Assembly (NCBI GenBank): GCA_035540635.1
Contig: DATLGH010000033.1
Location: forward strand, 1 to 64,000
Direction: 5' to 3'
Source: Egibacteraceae bacterium
GTDB lineage: Bacteria > Actinomycetota > Nitriliruptoria > Euzebyales > Egibacteraceae
Length of the DNA: 64,000 nucleotides
Shown piece by piece: positions 47,711-56,493 of the stretch; position 1 is the stretch's first letter; every line of letters begins with the position of its first letter. The notes beneath the pieces are model-generated. The model saw only the letters and a program-made list of their open reading frames with translations, had not been told where the DNA came from and did not search any database. The translations under genes were made by a program, and so were the position numbers.

Positions 47711-48627
47711 AGCGCGAGAGCGGCCCGGGCGACGTCCTCGGCGACCGCGGGGGTACGCATGATCGTGTCGGTCACCGCGACCCGCAGCCCCCTGGCCTCG
47801 AGTGCGGGCGCCGCGCCCTCGTCCGCACGGTCCATCACCCACCCGTCGAGGAAGTCGGCGTAGAGGCCCGCCACGCCCGCCGCCGAGGTGCCCGCGCCGG
47901 CGGCGGGCAGCAGCCGGTCGGCCATGCCCCGCACGACCCTGCCGCCCACGATGGGCGACACCCCCACCACCGTCGGGTCGACGAGCGCGTCGCGGATGCC
48001 CGGCACGGCGAGGATCGTGCCGATCGACACGACGGGGTTGGAGGGGCAGAGGAGCACCGCGTCGGCCGCGGCCATCGCCTCGAGCACGCCGGGAGCCGGG
48101 CGCGCGGCATCGGCACCGTCGAGGCGGACCGCGGCGACGCGCGGCTCGCCACGCTCGCGGATCCACCACTCCTGGAAGTGGAGGTCCCGCCCGTCCGCCG
48201 TGCGGATGCGCGTCGCCACGGTGTCGTCGGTCATGGGGAGCAGCCGAAGCCCGAGTCCCCAGGCGGCGGCGATGGCCGCGGCGGCCTCGCTCGGCGTGCC
48301 GCCACCGGCGAGGATCTCCGAGCGGACGAGGTGGGTGGCGAGGTCGCGGTCGCCGAGGGTGAACCAGTCGGGGCGCCCGTAGCGCTCGCGCAGCTCCGTG
48401 CTCACCGTCAGCGTCTCGCCGGCCCGGCCCCAGCCCTGCTCCGGGTCCGCGCCACCGCCGAGGGTGTAGCAGATCGTGTCGAGGTCGGGGCTGATCCGCA
48501 GGCCGTGCACGACGAGGTCGTCGCCGGTGTTGGCGACGACCGTGAGCGCCGACGGGTCAACCACCCGCACGAGCCCGGCGAGAAACCGCGCTGCGCCGAT
48601 GCCTCCGGCGAGGGCGACGACCTGCAT
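47704..48627 (-). CDS. cofD: 2-phospho-L-lactate transferase (CofD/FbiA)
   Basis: 307 residues. MQVVALAGGIGAARFLAGLVRV is the GxGG-type N-terminal loop; VANTGDDLVVHGLRISPDLDTICYTLGG and LLPMTDDTVATRI are CofD hallmarks. It condenses the activated lactyl/enolpyruvyl unit with Fo to form (dehydro)F420-0. First gene of a cofD-cofE unit; Fo synthase and FbiD are not in the window. Confidence 0.94.
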   Translation of the reverse strand: MQVVALAGGIGAARFLAGLVRVVDPSALTVVANTGDDLVVHGLRISPDLDTICYTLGGGADPEQGWGRAGETLTVSTELRERYGRPDWFTLGDRDLATHLVRSEILAGGGTPSEAAAAIAAAWGLGLRLLPMTDDTVATRIRTADGRDLHFQEWWIRERGEPRVAAVRLDGADAARPAPGVLEAMAAADAVLLCPSNPVVSIGTILAVPGIRDALVDPTVVGVSPIVGGRVVRGMADRLLPAAGAGTSAAGVAGLYADFLDGWVMDRADEGAAPALEARGLRVAVTDTIMRTPAVAEDVARAALALC

Positions 48628-48752
48628 CGCCGCGGATCCTATCCGGCACCCGAGGTGGCAGGCGACGGGCGGACGCCGAGGTGCTGCTGTTGCTCAATGA
48701 GCGAAACATGTAGCGTTGTCGCGTACTGCCTACCGCCCATCGGCCGGGAGCC

Positions 48753-50315
48753 ATGAACTTCTTCCTCGAGATCGTCACCAGAGTCGAGTTCATCGTCGCG
48801 GTCGTCGTCATCGTCGGCGGCACCCTCGCCATCCTGCTCGTGCAGCGCCGCAAGGCGCGGGCGGCGCGCGCGGACCAGCGGCCCGCGCTCCAGCCGGTGC
48901 CGGTGCCCACGGCCGACGACGAGCACGTCGCGGTCCCCGTCGCGAGCGCCGACCATCCGCGGGTGACGTTCGCGGACGTCGCCGGCCTCGACGACGCGAT
49001 CGCCGAGCTGCAGGAGGTCAGCGAGTACCTCGCGGACCCGGACCGCTTCCGGCGCCTCGGCGCCGAGCTGCCCAAGGGCATCCTCCTGCACGGCCAGCCC
49101 GGCTGCGGCAAGACGCTGCTCGCCCGGGCGCTCGCCGGCGAGACCGGCGTGCCGTTCTTCTCCGTGTCGGCGTCGAGCTTCGTCGAGAAGTACGTCGGTG
49201 TCGGCGCCGCCCGGATCCGCAAGCTGTTCGAGCAGGCGAAAGCGGCCGCGCCGTCGATCATCTTCATCGACGAGCTCGACGCCCTCGGCAGCCGCAGCAG
49301 CTCCGAGGCGCAGGGCGAGCGGGAGTTCGACCACTGCCTGAACCAGCTGCTCGTCGAGATGGACGGCTTCGCCGGCACCGCCGGCGTGCTCGTCGTCGGC
49401 GCGACGAACCGTCCCGAGCTCGTCGACCCGGCGCTCATCCGCCCTGGCCGGTTCAACCGGAGCATCGCCATCGACCGGCTCGACCGCGACGGGCGCGAGC
49501 AGGCGCTGCTGCTCCACGCCGGGAAGCGCCGGGTGTCACGCAACGTCGACTGGACCGAGGTCGCGAACCAGACCGCGGGGCTGTCCGCCGCCGACCTCGC
49601 CAACCTCGTGAACGAGGCGGCGCTGCTCGCCGCCCGCCGCCACCACCCGCTCGTGTCGGCCGACGACGTCGAGGAGGCCATCACCCGCGTCCACGCCGGC
49701 CTGCGCCGCCCGCGGATGCTCAGCGAGGAGGAGAAGGAGATCGTCGCCGTGCACGAGGCGGGTCACGCGCTGCTGTCGCTGCTGCTGCGCGGCGCGAAGC
49801 CCCCCGCCCGCGTCTCGATCGTGAGCCGCAGCGGCGCGATGGGCAAGTCGTTGTGGGCCACCGACGACGACCAGATGATCCTCACGAAGCGCCAGCTGCT
49901 CGCCCAGCTCATCCTCCTGCTCGGCGGCCGCGCGGCCGAGCTCAACACCTTCGGCGAGCCGAGCACCCGGGCCGAGGACGACCTCGAGCAGGCCGCCGCG
50001 GTGGGCCGGCGCATGGTCGAGCGCTGGGCGATGACCGGTCGGTTCGAGCTCGCCGGCGGCAAGAAGGACTCGGTCGCGCGGCAGTTCGAGGGCAGCGCCG
50101 GCGGGCAGGAGGTCCGCCAGCTGCTCGCGCAGGCCGAGCGGGCTGCCCGGGTGATCCTCGGCGACCACGCCGGCCGGCTGCGCCTCATCGCCGGGGCACT
50201 GCTCGAACGCGAGACACTCACCGCCGCCGAGCTCGACGAGCTCGGGCGGGGCGTGCCGCTCACGCAGGGCGTGCCCGAGCCCGTTCGGCGCCCGCTGCGG
50301 CTCCGGGGCGCGTAG
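48753..50315 (+). CDS. FtsH-like AAA+ metalloprotease with a single N-terminal membrane helix
   Basis: 520 residues. One hydrophobic segment (VEFIVAVVVIVGGTLAILLV, 11-30) lacks the extracytoplasmic domain and second helix of true FtsH. The AAA domain has Walker A GQPGCGKT (114-121; FtsH usually GPPGTGKT), Walker B IIFIDELDAL and GATNRPELVDPALIRPGRFNR. The zinc protease motif HEAGH is at 334-338, followed by the M41 core ending near GVPLTQG. It is likely a membrane-associated ATP-dependent protease. Divergent from cofD. Confidence 0.88.
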   Translation: MNFFLEIVTRVEFIVAVVVIVGGTLAILLVQRRKARAARADQRPALQPVPVPTADDEHVAVPVASADHPRVTFADVAGLDDAIAELQEVSEYLADPDRFRRLGAELPKGILLHGQPGCGKTLLARALAGETGVPFFSVSASSFVEKYVGVGAARIRKLFEQAKAAAPSIIFIDELDALGSRSSSEAQGEREFDHCLNQLLVEMDGFAGTAGVLVVGATNRPELVDPALIRPGRFNRSIAIDRLDRDGREQALLLHAGKRRVSRNVDWTEVANQTAGLSAADLANLVNEAALLAARRHHPLVSADDVEEAITRVHAGLRRPRMLSEEEKEIVAVHEAGHALLSLLLRGAKPPARVSIVSRSGAMGKSLWATDDDQMILTKRQLLAQLILLLGGRAAELNTFGEPSTRAEDDLEQAAAVGRRMVERWAMTGRFELAGGKKDSVARQFEGSAGGQEVRQLLAQAERAARVILGDHAGRLRLIAGALLERETLTAAELDELGRGVPLTQGVPEPVRRPLRLRGA

Positions 50316-50427
50316 CCCGGGGGACACGGTCCAGGGCCCCCGTGGCCGCTGGACCTCGATCGCCGCTCCCGATTCACCCACGGCACGACCGTATGCTGCG
50401 GCGAGCAGGAGGGGGGAGGTCACGCAC

Positions 50428-51843
50428 ATGGCGAGTCGCACCGCGCCGGGGGCACCCCGGCTGGAGCGCCGCTTCCGGCTGTCGGAGCGGGGCACGAGCG
50501 TGCGCACGGAGATGGTCGCGGGCGTCACGACGTTCATGACGATGGCCTACATCCTCTTCGTGAACCCGGCGATCCTCGGCACGCCCGGCCCCGCCGACGA
50601 CGGGCTTGCGTTCCCTGCCGTGCTGACGGTGACCGCACTCGTGGCCGGTGTCATGACCATCGCCATGGGCGTCTTCACCAACTACCCCTTCGCGATCGCG
50701 AGCGGTCTCGGCCTCAACGCGGTGGTGGCCTTCCAGCTCGTCGGCGGGGAGGGCATGACGTACCCCGAGGCGATGGGCGTGGTCGTCGCCGAGGGGCTGC
50801 TGCTCACCGTGCTCGTGCTCGCGGGCTTCCGGGAGGCGGTCATGAACGCCATCCCCCTCGAGCTGAAGAAGGCCATCGGCGCGGGCATCGGCCTGTTCAT
50901 CGCGATCATCGGCTTCGCGAACTCGGGCATCGTCATCCCCGGTCCGGGCGCCGGCGGCCCGGTGCTCGCCCGCGGCGACGTCGACTCGGCGCGCATCGCG
51001 GTGTTCGTCGTCGGCCTGCTCCTCACCGCACTCCTCGTCGCCCGCCGCACGAAGGGCGCGCTGTTGTTCGGCATCCTCGGCACGACCGTGCTCGCCACGG
51101 TCGTGAACGCCGTCGCCGGCGGCCGGCTGTGGGACGACGTCGGCGAGGGCGTCGCGCGGCTGCCCGAGCAGGTGCTCGCCCTCCCGGACTTCTCCCTGCT
51201 CGGTGCGTTCTCGTTCGGGTTCGTGCGGGTGGGCGCCGTCGCCGCCGTCCTCGCGGTGTTCACCCTCCTCCTCGCCGACTTCTTCGACACGATGGGCACC
51301 GCCATCGCCCTCGGCTACGAAGGCGGCTTCCTCGACGAGCGGGGCAGCCTTCCCCGTATGCGGCGCCTGCTCGTCGTCGACGGGATGGCCGCCGCGTTCG
51401 GCGGGGCCGCGTCGGCGTCGAGCGCCACCACCTACATCGAGTCGGCCGCCGGCATCTCCGAGGGCGGGCGCTCGGGTCTTGCGAGCGTCGTCACCGGCGT
51501 GCTGTTCCTCGCGGCGCTGTTCATCTCCCCGCTCGCAGGGGTGATCCCCCCGGAGGCGACCGCGCCGGCCCTCATCCTCGTCGGCTTCCTCATGATGTCG
51601 GTGATCCGCGACCTGCCGTGGGACGACTACAGCGTCGCCATCCCCGCCTTCCTCACGATGGTCGTCATGCCGTTCAACTTCTCCATCACCGACGGGATCG
51701 GCTGGGGGTTCATCAGCTACACGGTCATCCAGCTGGCGCTCGGCAGGTGGCGCAACGTCCACCCCCTCATGGCGGTATCGTCGCTGTTCTTCTTCGTCTA
51801 CTTCGCCCTCGACCCCATCCGTCGCCTCGTGGGGCTGGGTTGA
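50428..51843 (+). CDS. NCS2/AzgA-like purine permease
   Basis: 471 residues with about 12-14 hydrophobic helices. AzgA-type features: TEMVAGVTTFMTMAYILFVNP, ASGLGLNAVVAFQLVG, ADFFDTMGTAIALGYEGG and AGGAASASSATTYIESAAGISEGGRSGLASVVTG. It should import adenine, guanine or hypoxanthine with H+. The 112 bp upstream contain no clear riboswitch. Confidence 0.92.
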   Translation: MASRTAPGAPRLERRFRLSERGTSVRTEMVAGVTTFMTMAYILFVNPAILGTPGPADDGLAFPAVLTVTALVAGVMTIAMGVFTNYPFAIASGLGLNAVVAFQLVGGEGMTYPEAMGVVVAEGLLLTVLVLAGFREAVMNAIPLELKKAIGAGIGLFIAIIGFANSGIVIPGPGAGGPVLARGDVDSARIAVFVVGLLLTALLVARRTKGALLFGILGTTVLATVVNAVAGGRLWDDVGEGVARLPEQVLALPDFSLLGAFSFGFVRVGAVAAVLAVFTLLLADFFDTMGTAIALGYEGGFLDERGSLPRMRRLLVVDGMAAAFGGAASASSATTYIESAAGISEGGRSGLASVVTGVLFLAALFISPLAGVIPPEATAPALILVGFLMMSVIRDLPWDDYSVAIPAFLTMVVMPFNFSITDGIGWGFISYTVIQLALGRWRNVHPLMAVSSLFFFVYFALDPIRRLVGLG

Positions 51844-51856
51844 GAGGAGCCTGACC

Positions 51857-51895
51857 GTGACCACCGCCGTCGACGCCGTGCGAGCTGCGCGGTGA
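51857..51895 (+). other. 12-residue leader-like ORF overlapping the DUF4870 start
   Basis: GTG ACC ACC GCC GTC GAC... encodes VTTAVDAVRAAR and stops in a GTGA overlapping the next gene. AGAGGAG lies 7 bp before it, a better ribosome-binding site than any directly before the DUF4870 start. It may couple translation; it could also be a remnant. Confidence 0.35.
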
Positions 51896-52272
51896 GCGCC
51901 GTCCCCCCGTCCCCGCCCGGCTACGGGGCGGCCCCGTCGTCGGAGTCCCGCAACTGGGCCCTCGCCGCGCACCTCTCGGCGTTCGTCGTGTTCCTCGGGC
52001 TGCCGCTCCCCTTCGTCGGTCCCCTCGTCGTGTGGCTCGTCCGCCGCGACAGCGACCCCTACGCGAGCGCGCACGCGAAGGAGGCGCTGAACTTCAACCT
52101 CACCGCGATGATCGCCTTCATCGTCGCGGGCGCGAGCCTGTTGCTGCTCATCGGCTTCCTGCTCCTGCCCGCCGTCGGCATCGTCTGGCTCGTGCTCGTC
52201 ATCATCGGGGCGGTCAAGGCGAGCAACGGCGAGCTCTACCGCTACCCGCTCACCATCCGGTTCGTCACCTAG
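51892..52272 (+). CDS. DUF4870 (Tic20-like) small membrane protein
   Basis: 126 residues from a GTG. The family pattern is clear: ESRNWALAAHLSAFVVFLGLPLP.FVGPLVVWLVRRDSDPYASAHAKEALNFNLT, then two more helices. The Yxxx-HAKEALNFN motif is diagnostic of DUF4870. Function unknown, integral to the cytoplasmic membrane. Confidence 0.88.
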   Translation: MSAVPPSPPGYGAAPSSESRNWALAAHLSAFVVFLGLPLPFVGPLVVWLVRRDSDPYASAHAKEALNFNLTAMIAFIVAGASLLLLIGFLLLPAVGIVWLVLVIIGAVKASNGELYRYPLTIRFVT

Positions 52273-52277
52273 ACTCG

Positions 52278-53126
52278 TCACCTCTGGAGCGGGGTCGCCC
52301 TCAGGACGGCGAGCAGGCGCGCGACCTCGTCCGTCACCGCCTCCCGTGCCGCGCCGAGGTACGCGCGGGTGTCTACGACGTCCGGATGGGCGTCCAGGTA
52401 GGCGCGGACCGCCCGGGTGAACGCGTGGTTGAGGTGGGTGGCGATGTTCACCTTCGTGATGCCGGCCTCCACGGCCCGCGTGAGGTCCGCGTCGGCGACC
52501 CCCGAGGAGCCGTGCAGCACGAGCGGCACGTCGACGGCCTCGCGGAGCCGCGCGATGAGCGGGAAGTCGAGTGCCGCATCGCGGGTCGTCATCGCGTGCG
52601 ACGTGCCGACGGCGACCGCCAGCGCGTCCACTCCCGTCGCGGCGACGAACCGGGCGGCCTCCTCGGGCTCCGTGCGGGCCCCCGGCGCGTGGACGCCGTC
52701 CTTGCCGCCGATCTCGCCGAGCTCCGCCTCCACCCACACCCCCCGCCGGTGGCAGGTCGCGACGACCTCGGCGGTCGCTGCGACGTTGCGGTCATAGGGC
52801 TTCCGGGAGGCGTCGAACATCACCGAGTGGAAGCCGAGGTCCACGGCCTCCGCGACGAGCTCCGCCGACTCGGCATGGTCGAGGTGGACCGCGACGGGCA
52901 CGGCCGCGCGGTGACCGACGGCGAGGGTCGCACGGCCGAGCGGTTCCAGGCCCCCGTGGTAGGCGACGGCGTTCTCGCTGATCTGGAGCACCACCGGGCA
53001 CGCCGCCCGGGCTGCGCCGGCGACGAGCGCCTCGGCGTGCTCGAGCTGGATGACGTTGAACGCGGCCACGCCGCCACCCGCCGCGGCGGCAGCCGCGACG
53101 ATGTCACCGGTGGCGCGCAGGGGCAT
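52278..53126 (-). CDS. Class II ketose-bisphosphate aldolase (GatY/KbaY/FbaA-like)
   Basis: 282 residues. Zinc ligand motif HLDHAESAELV with MFDASRKPYDRNV, VEAELGEIGGKDG (Glu), GTSHAM and VLHGSSGVADADLTRAVEAGITKVNIATHLN, as in class II fructose- or tagatose-bisphosphate aldolases. In this locus it would split a ketose 1,6-bisphosphate from the PfkB kinases to triose phosphates. It diverges from the xylulokinase gene with 45 bp between starts. Confidence 0.9.
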   Translation of the reverse strand: MPLRATGDIVAAAAAAGGGVAAFNVIQLEHAEALVAGAARAACPVVLQISENAVAYHGGLEPLGRATLAVGHRAAVPVAVHLDHAESAELVAEAVDLGFHSVMFDASRKPYDRNVAATAEVVATCHRRGVWVEAELGEIGGKDGVHAPGARTEPEEAARFVAATGVDALAVAVGTSHAMTTRDAALDFPLIARLREAVDVPLVLHGSSGVADADLTRAVEAGITKVNIATHLNHAFTRAVRAYLDAHPDVVDTRAYLGAAREAVTDEVARLLAVLRATPLQR

Positions 53127-53171
53127 GCTCCGTATCCTCTCACGCGACGTCGAGGATGCAGGGAGGTGCCC

Positions 53172-54659
53172 GTGCCGCGCCGGCTCGTCGCGGGGGTCGA
53201 CTCGTCGACGCAGGCGACCAAGGTCGTCCTCGTCGACGTCGACGACGGCGGACTCGTGGCCACCGGGCGCGCAGCGCACGAGGTCACCGGCGTGCACGGC
53301 GTCCGCGAGAGCGACCCGACGCGGTGGTGGGCCGCGCTCGGTGAGGCCCTCGCCATGGCGGGCCACGGAGCCGACGTCGCCGCGCTTGCCATCGGCGGCC
53401 AGCAGCACGGGCTCGTCGTCGCCGACGCCACCGGCACGCCGCTGCGCCCGGCGATCCTCTGGAACGACACCCGGGCCGCTGCGGAGGCGCGCGACCTCGT
53501 CGACGCGCTCGGCGGGGGCGAGGCGTGGGCCCAGGCGGTCGGCAGCGTCCCCGTCGCCGCGTTCACCGTCAGCTCCTGGGCGTGGCTGCGCCGCTACGAA
53601 CCCGCGGTGGCCGACGCGACGCGCGCCGTGCGCCTGCCCCACGACTTCCTCACCGAGCAGCTGACCGGTCGGGCCGTCACCGACCGTGGCGACGCGTCGG
53701 GAACCGGCTGGTGGTCGCCGCTCACCGGAGCCTACGTCACCGAGATCCTCGACCTGCCGCTCGTCCGGCTCGACCCGGCGCCGCTGCCCGGAGTGGCCGC
53801 CTGGCAGCGTCCCGCAGGGGAGGTCACCGCCCAAGCCGCCGGCGCGACCGGGCTGCCGGCCGGCGCGCTCGTGGGTGTGGGCACGGGCGACAACATGGCC
53901 GCCGCCCTGGGCCTCGGGCTGCGCCCCGGCGAGCCCGTCATGAGCTTCGGCACGTCGGGGACCGCCTACGTCGTGTCGACGGCGCCGACGGCTGACCCGA
54001 CGGGGGTGGTGGCGGGCTTCGCCGACGCCACCGACCGCTACCTGCCGCTGGCCTGCACGCTGAACTGCACGCTCGCGGTCGACCGCGTGGCCGCCTGGCT
54101 CGGCCTCGACCGTGAGGCGGTCGAGCCGGGAGGCGCCGTGGTCGTCCTGCCCTACCTCGACGGGGAGCGCACCCCCGACCTGCCCCACGCTCCCGGCACG
54201 ATCACCGGGTTGCGCCACACGAGCACGCCCGGCCACATCCTGCTCGCCGCCTACGAGGGCGCTGTCTCCTCGCTGCTCGACGCGCTCGGGCGCGTCGAAG
54301 CGCTGTCCTCGCCGAGCGTCGCCGACGCACCGCTCCTGCTCGTCGGCGGCGGCAGCCGGGGGCGGGTATGGCAGGACGTCACCGCGCGGCTGTCGGGGCG
54401 GACGCTGCACGTGCCCGACGCCGAGGAGCTCGTCGCCCTCGGCGCGGCCGCGCAGGCGGCCGGTCTCCTCACGGGCGAGCGCCCCGACGAGATCGCGCGC
54501 CGGTGGGGGACCCGCTGTGGCCGGACCGTCGAGGCGCCGCCGCGCGACGAGGCGACGTGGGCGCGCATCCGGTCGGTGCGCGCCGGGCTGGAGGCCTACA
54601 ACCACGCGCCGCCCGGCTCGCCGGCCGAGGGCTACACAACGGGGACGGCCTCCACCTGA
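53172..54659 (+). CDS. xylB: FGGY-family carbohydrate kinase (xylulokinase-like)
   Basis: 495 residues from a GTG behind GGGAGG. N-terminal VAGVDSSTQATKVVLVD, then GGQQHGLVV, ILWNDTRA, GTGDNMAAALGLG and LLVGGGSRGRVWQDVTA give the two-lobed FGGY kinase. GGQQHG and WNDTR are usual in xylulokinases. It would phosphorylate D-xylulose made by polyol dehydrogenases. Its 3' end overlaps the convergent PfkB gene by 28 bp. Confidence 0.88.
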   Translation: MPRRLVAGVDSSTQATKVVLVDVDDGGLVATGRAAHEVTGVHGVRESDPTRWWAALGEALAMAGHGADVAALAIGGQQHGLVVADATGTPLRPAILWNDTRAAAEARDLVDALGGGEAWAQAVGSVPVAAFTVSSWAWLRRYEPAVADATRAVRLPHDFLTEQLTGRAVTDRGDASGTGWWSPLTGAYVTEILDLPLVRLDPAPLPGVAAWQRPAGEVTAQAAGATGLPAGALVGVGTGDNMAAALGLGLRPGEPVMSFGTSGTAYVVSTAPTADPTGVVAGFADATDRYLPLACTLNCTLAVDRVAAWLGLDREAVEPGGAVVVLPYLDGERTPDLPHAPGTITGLRHTSTPGHILLAAYEGAVSSLLDALGRVEALSSPSVADAPLLLVGGGSRGRVWQDVTARLSGRTLHVPDAEELVALGAAAQAAGLLTGERPDEIARRWGTRCGRTVEAPPRDEATWARIRSVRAGLEAYNHAPPGSPAEGYTTGTAST

Positions 54660-55585
54660 GCGCCGAGCGCCCGAGCACGGTCCGGGTCGACGTCACCGGC
54701 GGTGGCCGCCTCCACCGACGCGGTGGCGGTCGCGACCCCCGCCCGCACCGCGTCGACGAGATCCGACGACGAGGCGAGACCGGCGACGAGGCCCGCGACG
54801 AGCGCGTCGCCGGCGCCGACGGGGTTGACCGGCGTCACCTTCGGCGCGCGCACGTGCACCGATGCCCCACGGGCGTGGAGCACCGCACCATGGCGGCCGA
54901 CGGTGACGAGCGCCGCTGCGGGACCGCGGCCGCACAGCGACCGGGCAGCCGCCACGGCGTCGGGCAGCGCGGCCTCGTCCTCGACGGCGACGTGCTCGAC
55001 CGCGGCGCCGCCGAGCAGCGCCCGGGCCTCTTCGATGTTCGGCGCGACGAGGTCGGGGCGCTCGGCGAGCGCTTCGCCGAGCGCCGTCGCCGACGTGTCG
55101 ACCACGACCGTCGCCCCGTGGGCGTGGCCCCCCCGCACGAGGCGCGCTGCACCGTCGGGCGGGCTTCCCGCGGGCAGGCTTCCGGAGACGACGAGGATCA
55201 CGCCCGGGGCGAGCAGCCGCTCGACCGCCGCCTCCAGGCGCGCCCAGTCACCCGACGCCACGGTGGGGCCGGGCTCGTTCAGCACGGTCGCCGCGCCGTC
55301 ACCGGCGAGGACGGTGACGCACGACCGCGTCTCACCGTCCACGAGGACGGCATGCAGTTCGATGCCGGCGTCGGCCGCGAGCCCGCGCAGCGCGACGCCG
55401 GTGTGGCCGGCGACGAAGCCCACGACCGGCGCTTGTACGCCGAGGCGCGCGAGCGTGCGGGCGACGTTGAGCCCCTTGCCGCCGGCGCGGACCTCCGCGC
55501 GGTACGCGCGCTCGACGGCGCCCACACGCAGCGTCTCCACGTGCACCGTCCGGTCGACCGCCGTGTTGGGGCACACGACGACCAT
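54632..55585 (-). CDS. PfkB kinase, 1-phosphofructokinase / tagatose-6-phosphate kinase type
   Basis: 317 residues. N-terminal CPNTAVDRTVHV and GGKGLNVARTLARLG, and C-terminal NPVGAGDALVAG match the FruK/LacC group that phosphorylates phosphorylated ketohexoses. With the aldolase at 52278 this would complete a ketohexose-bisphosphate pathway. 5 bp separate its start from the upstream PfkB gene. Confidence 0.88.
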   Translation of the reverse strand: MVVVCPNTAVDRTVHVETLRVGAVERAYRAEVRAGGKGLNVARTLARLGVQAPVVGFVAGHTGVALRGLAADAGIELHAVLVDGETRSCVTVLAGDGAATVLNEPGPTVASGDWARLEAAVERLLAPGVILVVSGSLPAGSPPDGAARLVRGGHAHGATVVVDTSATALGEALAERPDLVAPNIEEARALLGGAAVEHVAVEDEAALPDAVAAARSLCGRGPAAALVTVGRHGAVLHARGASVHVRAPKVTPVNPVGAGDALVAGLVAGLASSSDLVDAVRAGVATATASVEAATAGDVDPDRARALGAQVEAVPVV

Positions 55586-55590
55586 GCCGC

Positions 55591-56493
55591 TCACCTCGGC
55601 CACCCCGGCGGGGCACCGACCGGCGCCTCCATCGGGCCCTGGACGGTGACGGAGTCGGCGGCGACGAGGCAGCCGAGCTCGGCCGCGCGCAGCGGCGGGG
55701 CGCCGGCCATGGTGGCCGCCAGGTAGGTGCCGACGAAGTGGTCCCCGGCACCCGTCGGATCGACCTCCGTCCGCCTGGGAGGGGCCAGCGGCGTGCAGCC
55801 GTCGCGTGTGTGCACGACGACGCCCTGTGCTCCGCGGGTCTCGCACACGACCGCGCCGTTGGCCGCGAGCTCCTCCGCGGTGAGCTCGAGCGCCGCGAGC
55901 TCCCCGCTGCTCGGCGTGAGCAGTGCGGCGGCGCGGGCGACGCGCCGCACGTCGCGGAGCGCACCGTCGCCGGCTTCCGGGCGCACGTTCGGGTCGAGGC
56001 TCACCCGGCCCCCCGCGCGCGTGACGGCGTCGACCGCGATCAGCGCCGCCTCCCGCAGACCGGGTGCGAGAGTCAGGGTCGACCCGGACACGTGCAGCCA
56101 CCCCGCCGTCGCCGCTGCTGCCCGCACGTGCTCGGACGGTACGCCGTCGGCTGCCGTGCCGGCGATGTGGAAGATGAAGTCCCGCCCGCCGGTCTTGTCG
56201 TAGGCGACGAAGGCGCAACCGGTCGGGGAGCAAGGGTCGATGCGCACACCGGCCACGTCGACGCCGTCGCGGCGCAGTCGGGCGAGGATCGCCCTGCCGA
56301 AGGCGTCGTCACCGACACCGCCGACGAGCTGCACCGCCGCACCGAGCCGCGCGGCCACCGACGCGACGATGGCCGGCGCGCCGCTCGGGTAGGGACCGAG
56401 GAAGCGTCCAAGGGCGCCGAGCGGGGCGCGCTCCGGCCGCATGATCTCGGCGAGGAGCTCCCCCACGACGAGCAGCCGGCTCACGGGGCTCAC
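55591..56493 (-). CDS. PfkB-family sugar kinase (fructokinase-like)
   Basis: 300 residues. RLLVVGELLAEIMRPERAPLG, PSGAPAIVASVAARLG, GGVGDDAFGRAI and DPTGAGDHFVGTYLA place it with ribokinase-like hexose kinases. Likely phosphorylates the free keto-sugar made by the dehydrogenases. The ATG overlaps the regulator's stop. Confidence 0.85.
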   Translation of the reverse strand: MSPVSRLLVVGELLAEIMRPERAPLGALGRFLGPYPSGAPAIVASVAARLGAAVQLVGGVGDDAFGRAILARLRRDGVDVAGVRIDPCSPTGCAFVAYDKTGGRDFIFHIAGTAADGVPSEHVRAAAATAGWLHVSGSTLTLAPGLREAALIAVDAVTRAGGRVSLDPNVRPEAGDGALRDVRRVARAAALLTPSSGELAALELTAEELAANGAVVCETRGAQGVVVHTRDGCTPLAPPRRTEVDPTGAGDHFVGTYLAATMAGAPPLRAAELGCLVAADSVTVQGPMEAPVGAPPGWPR

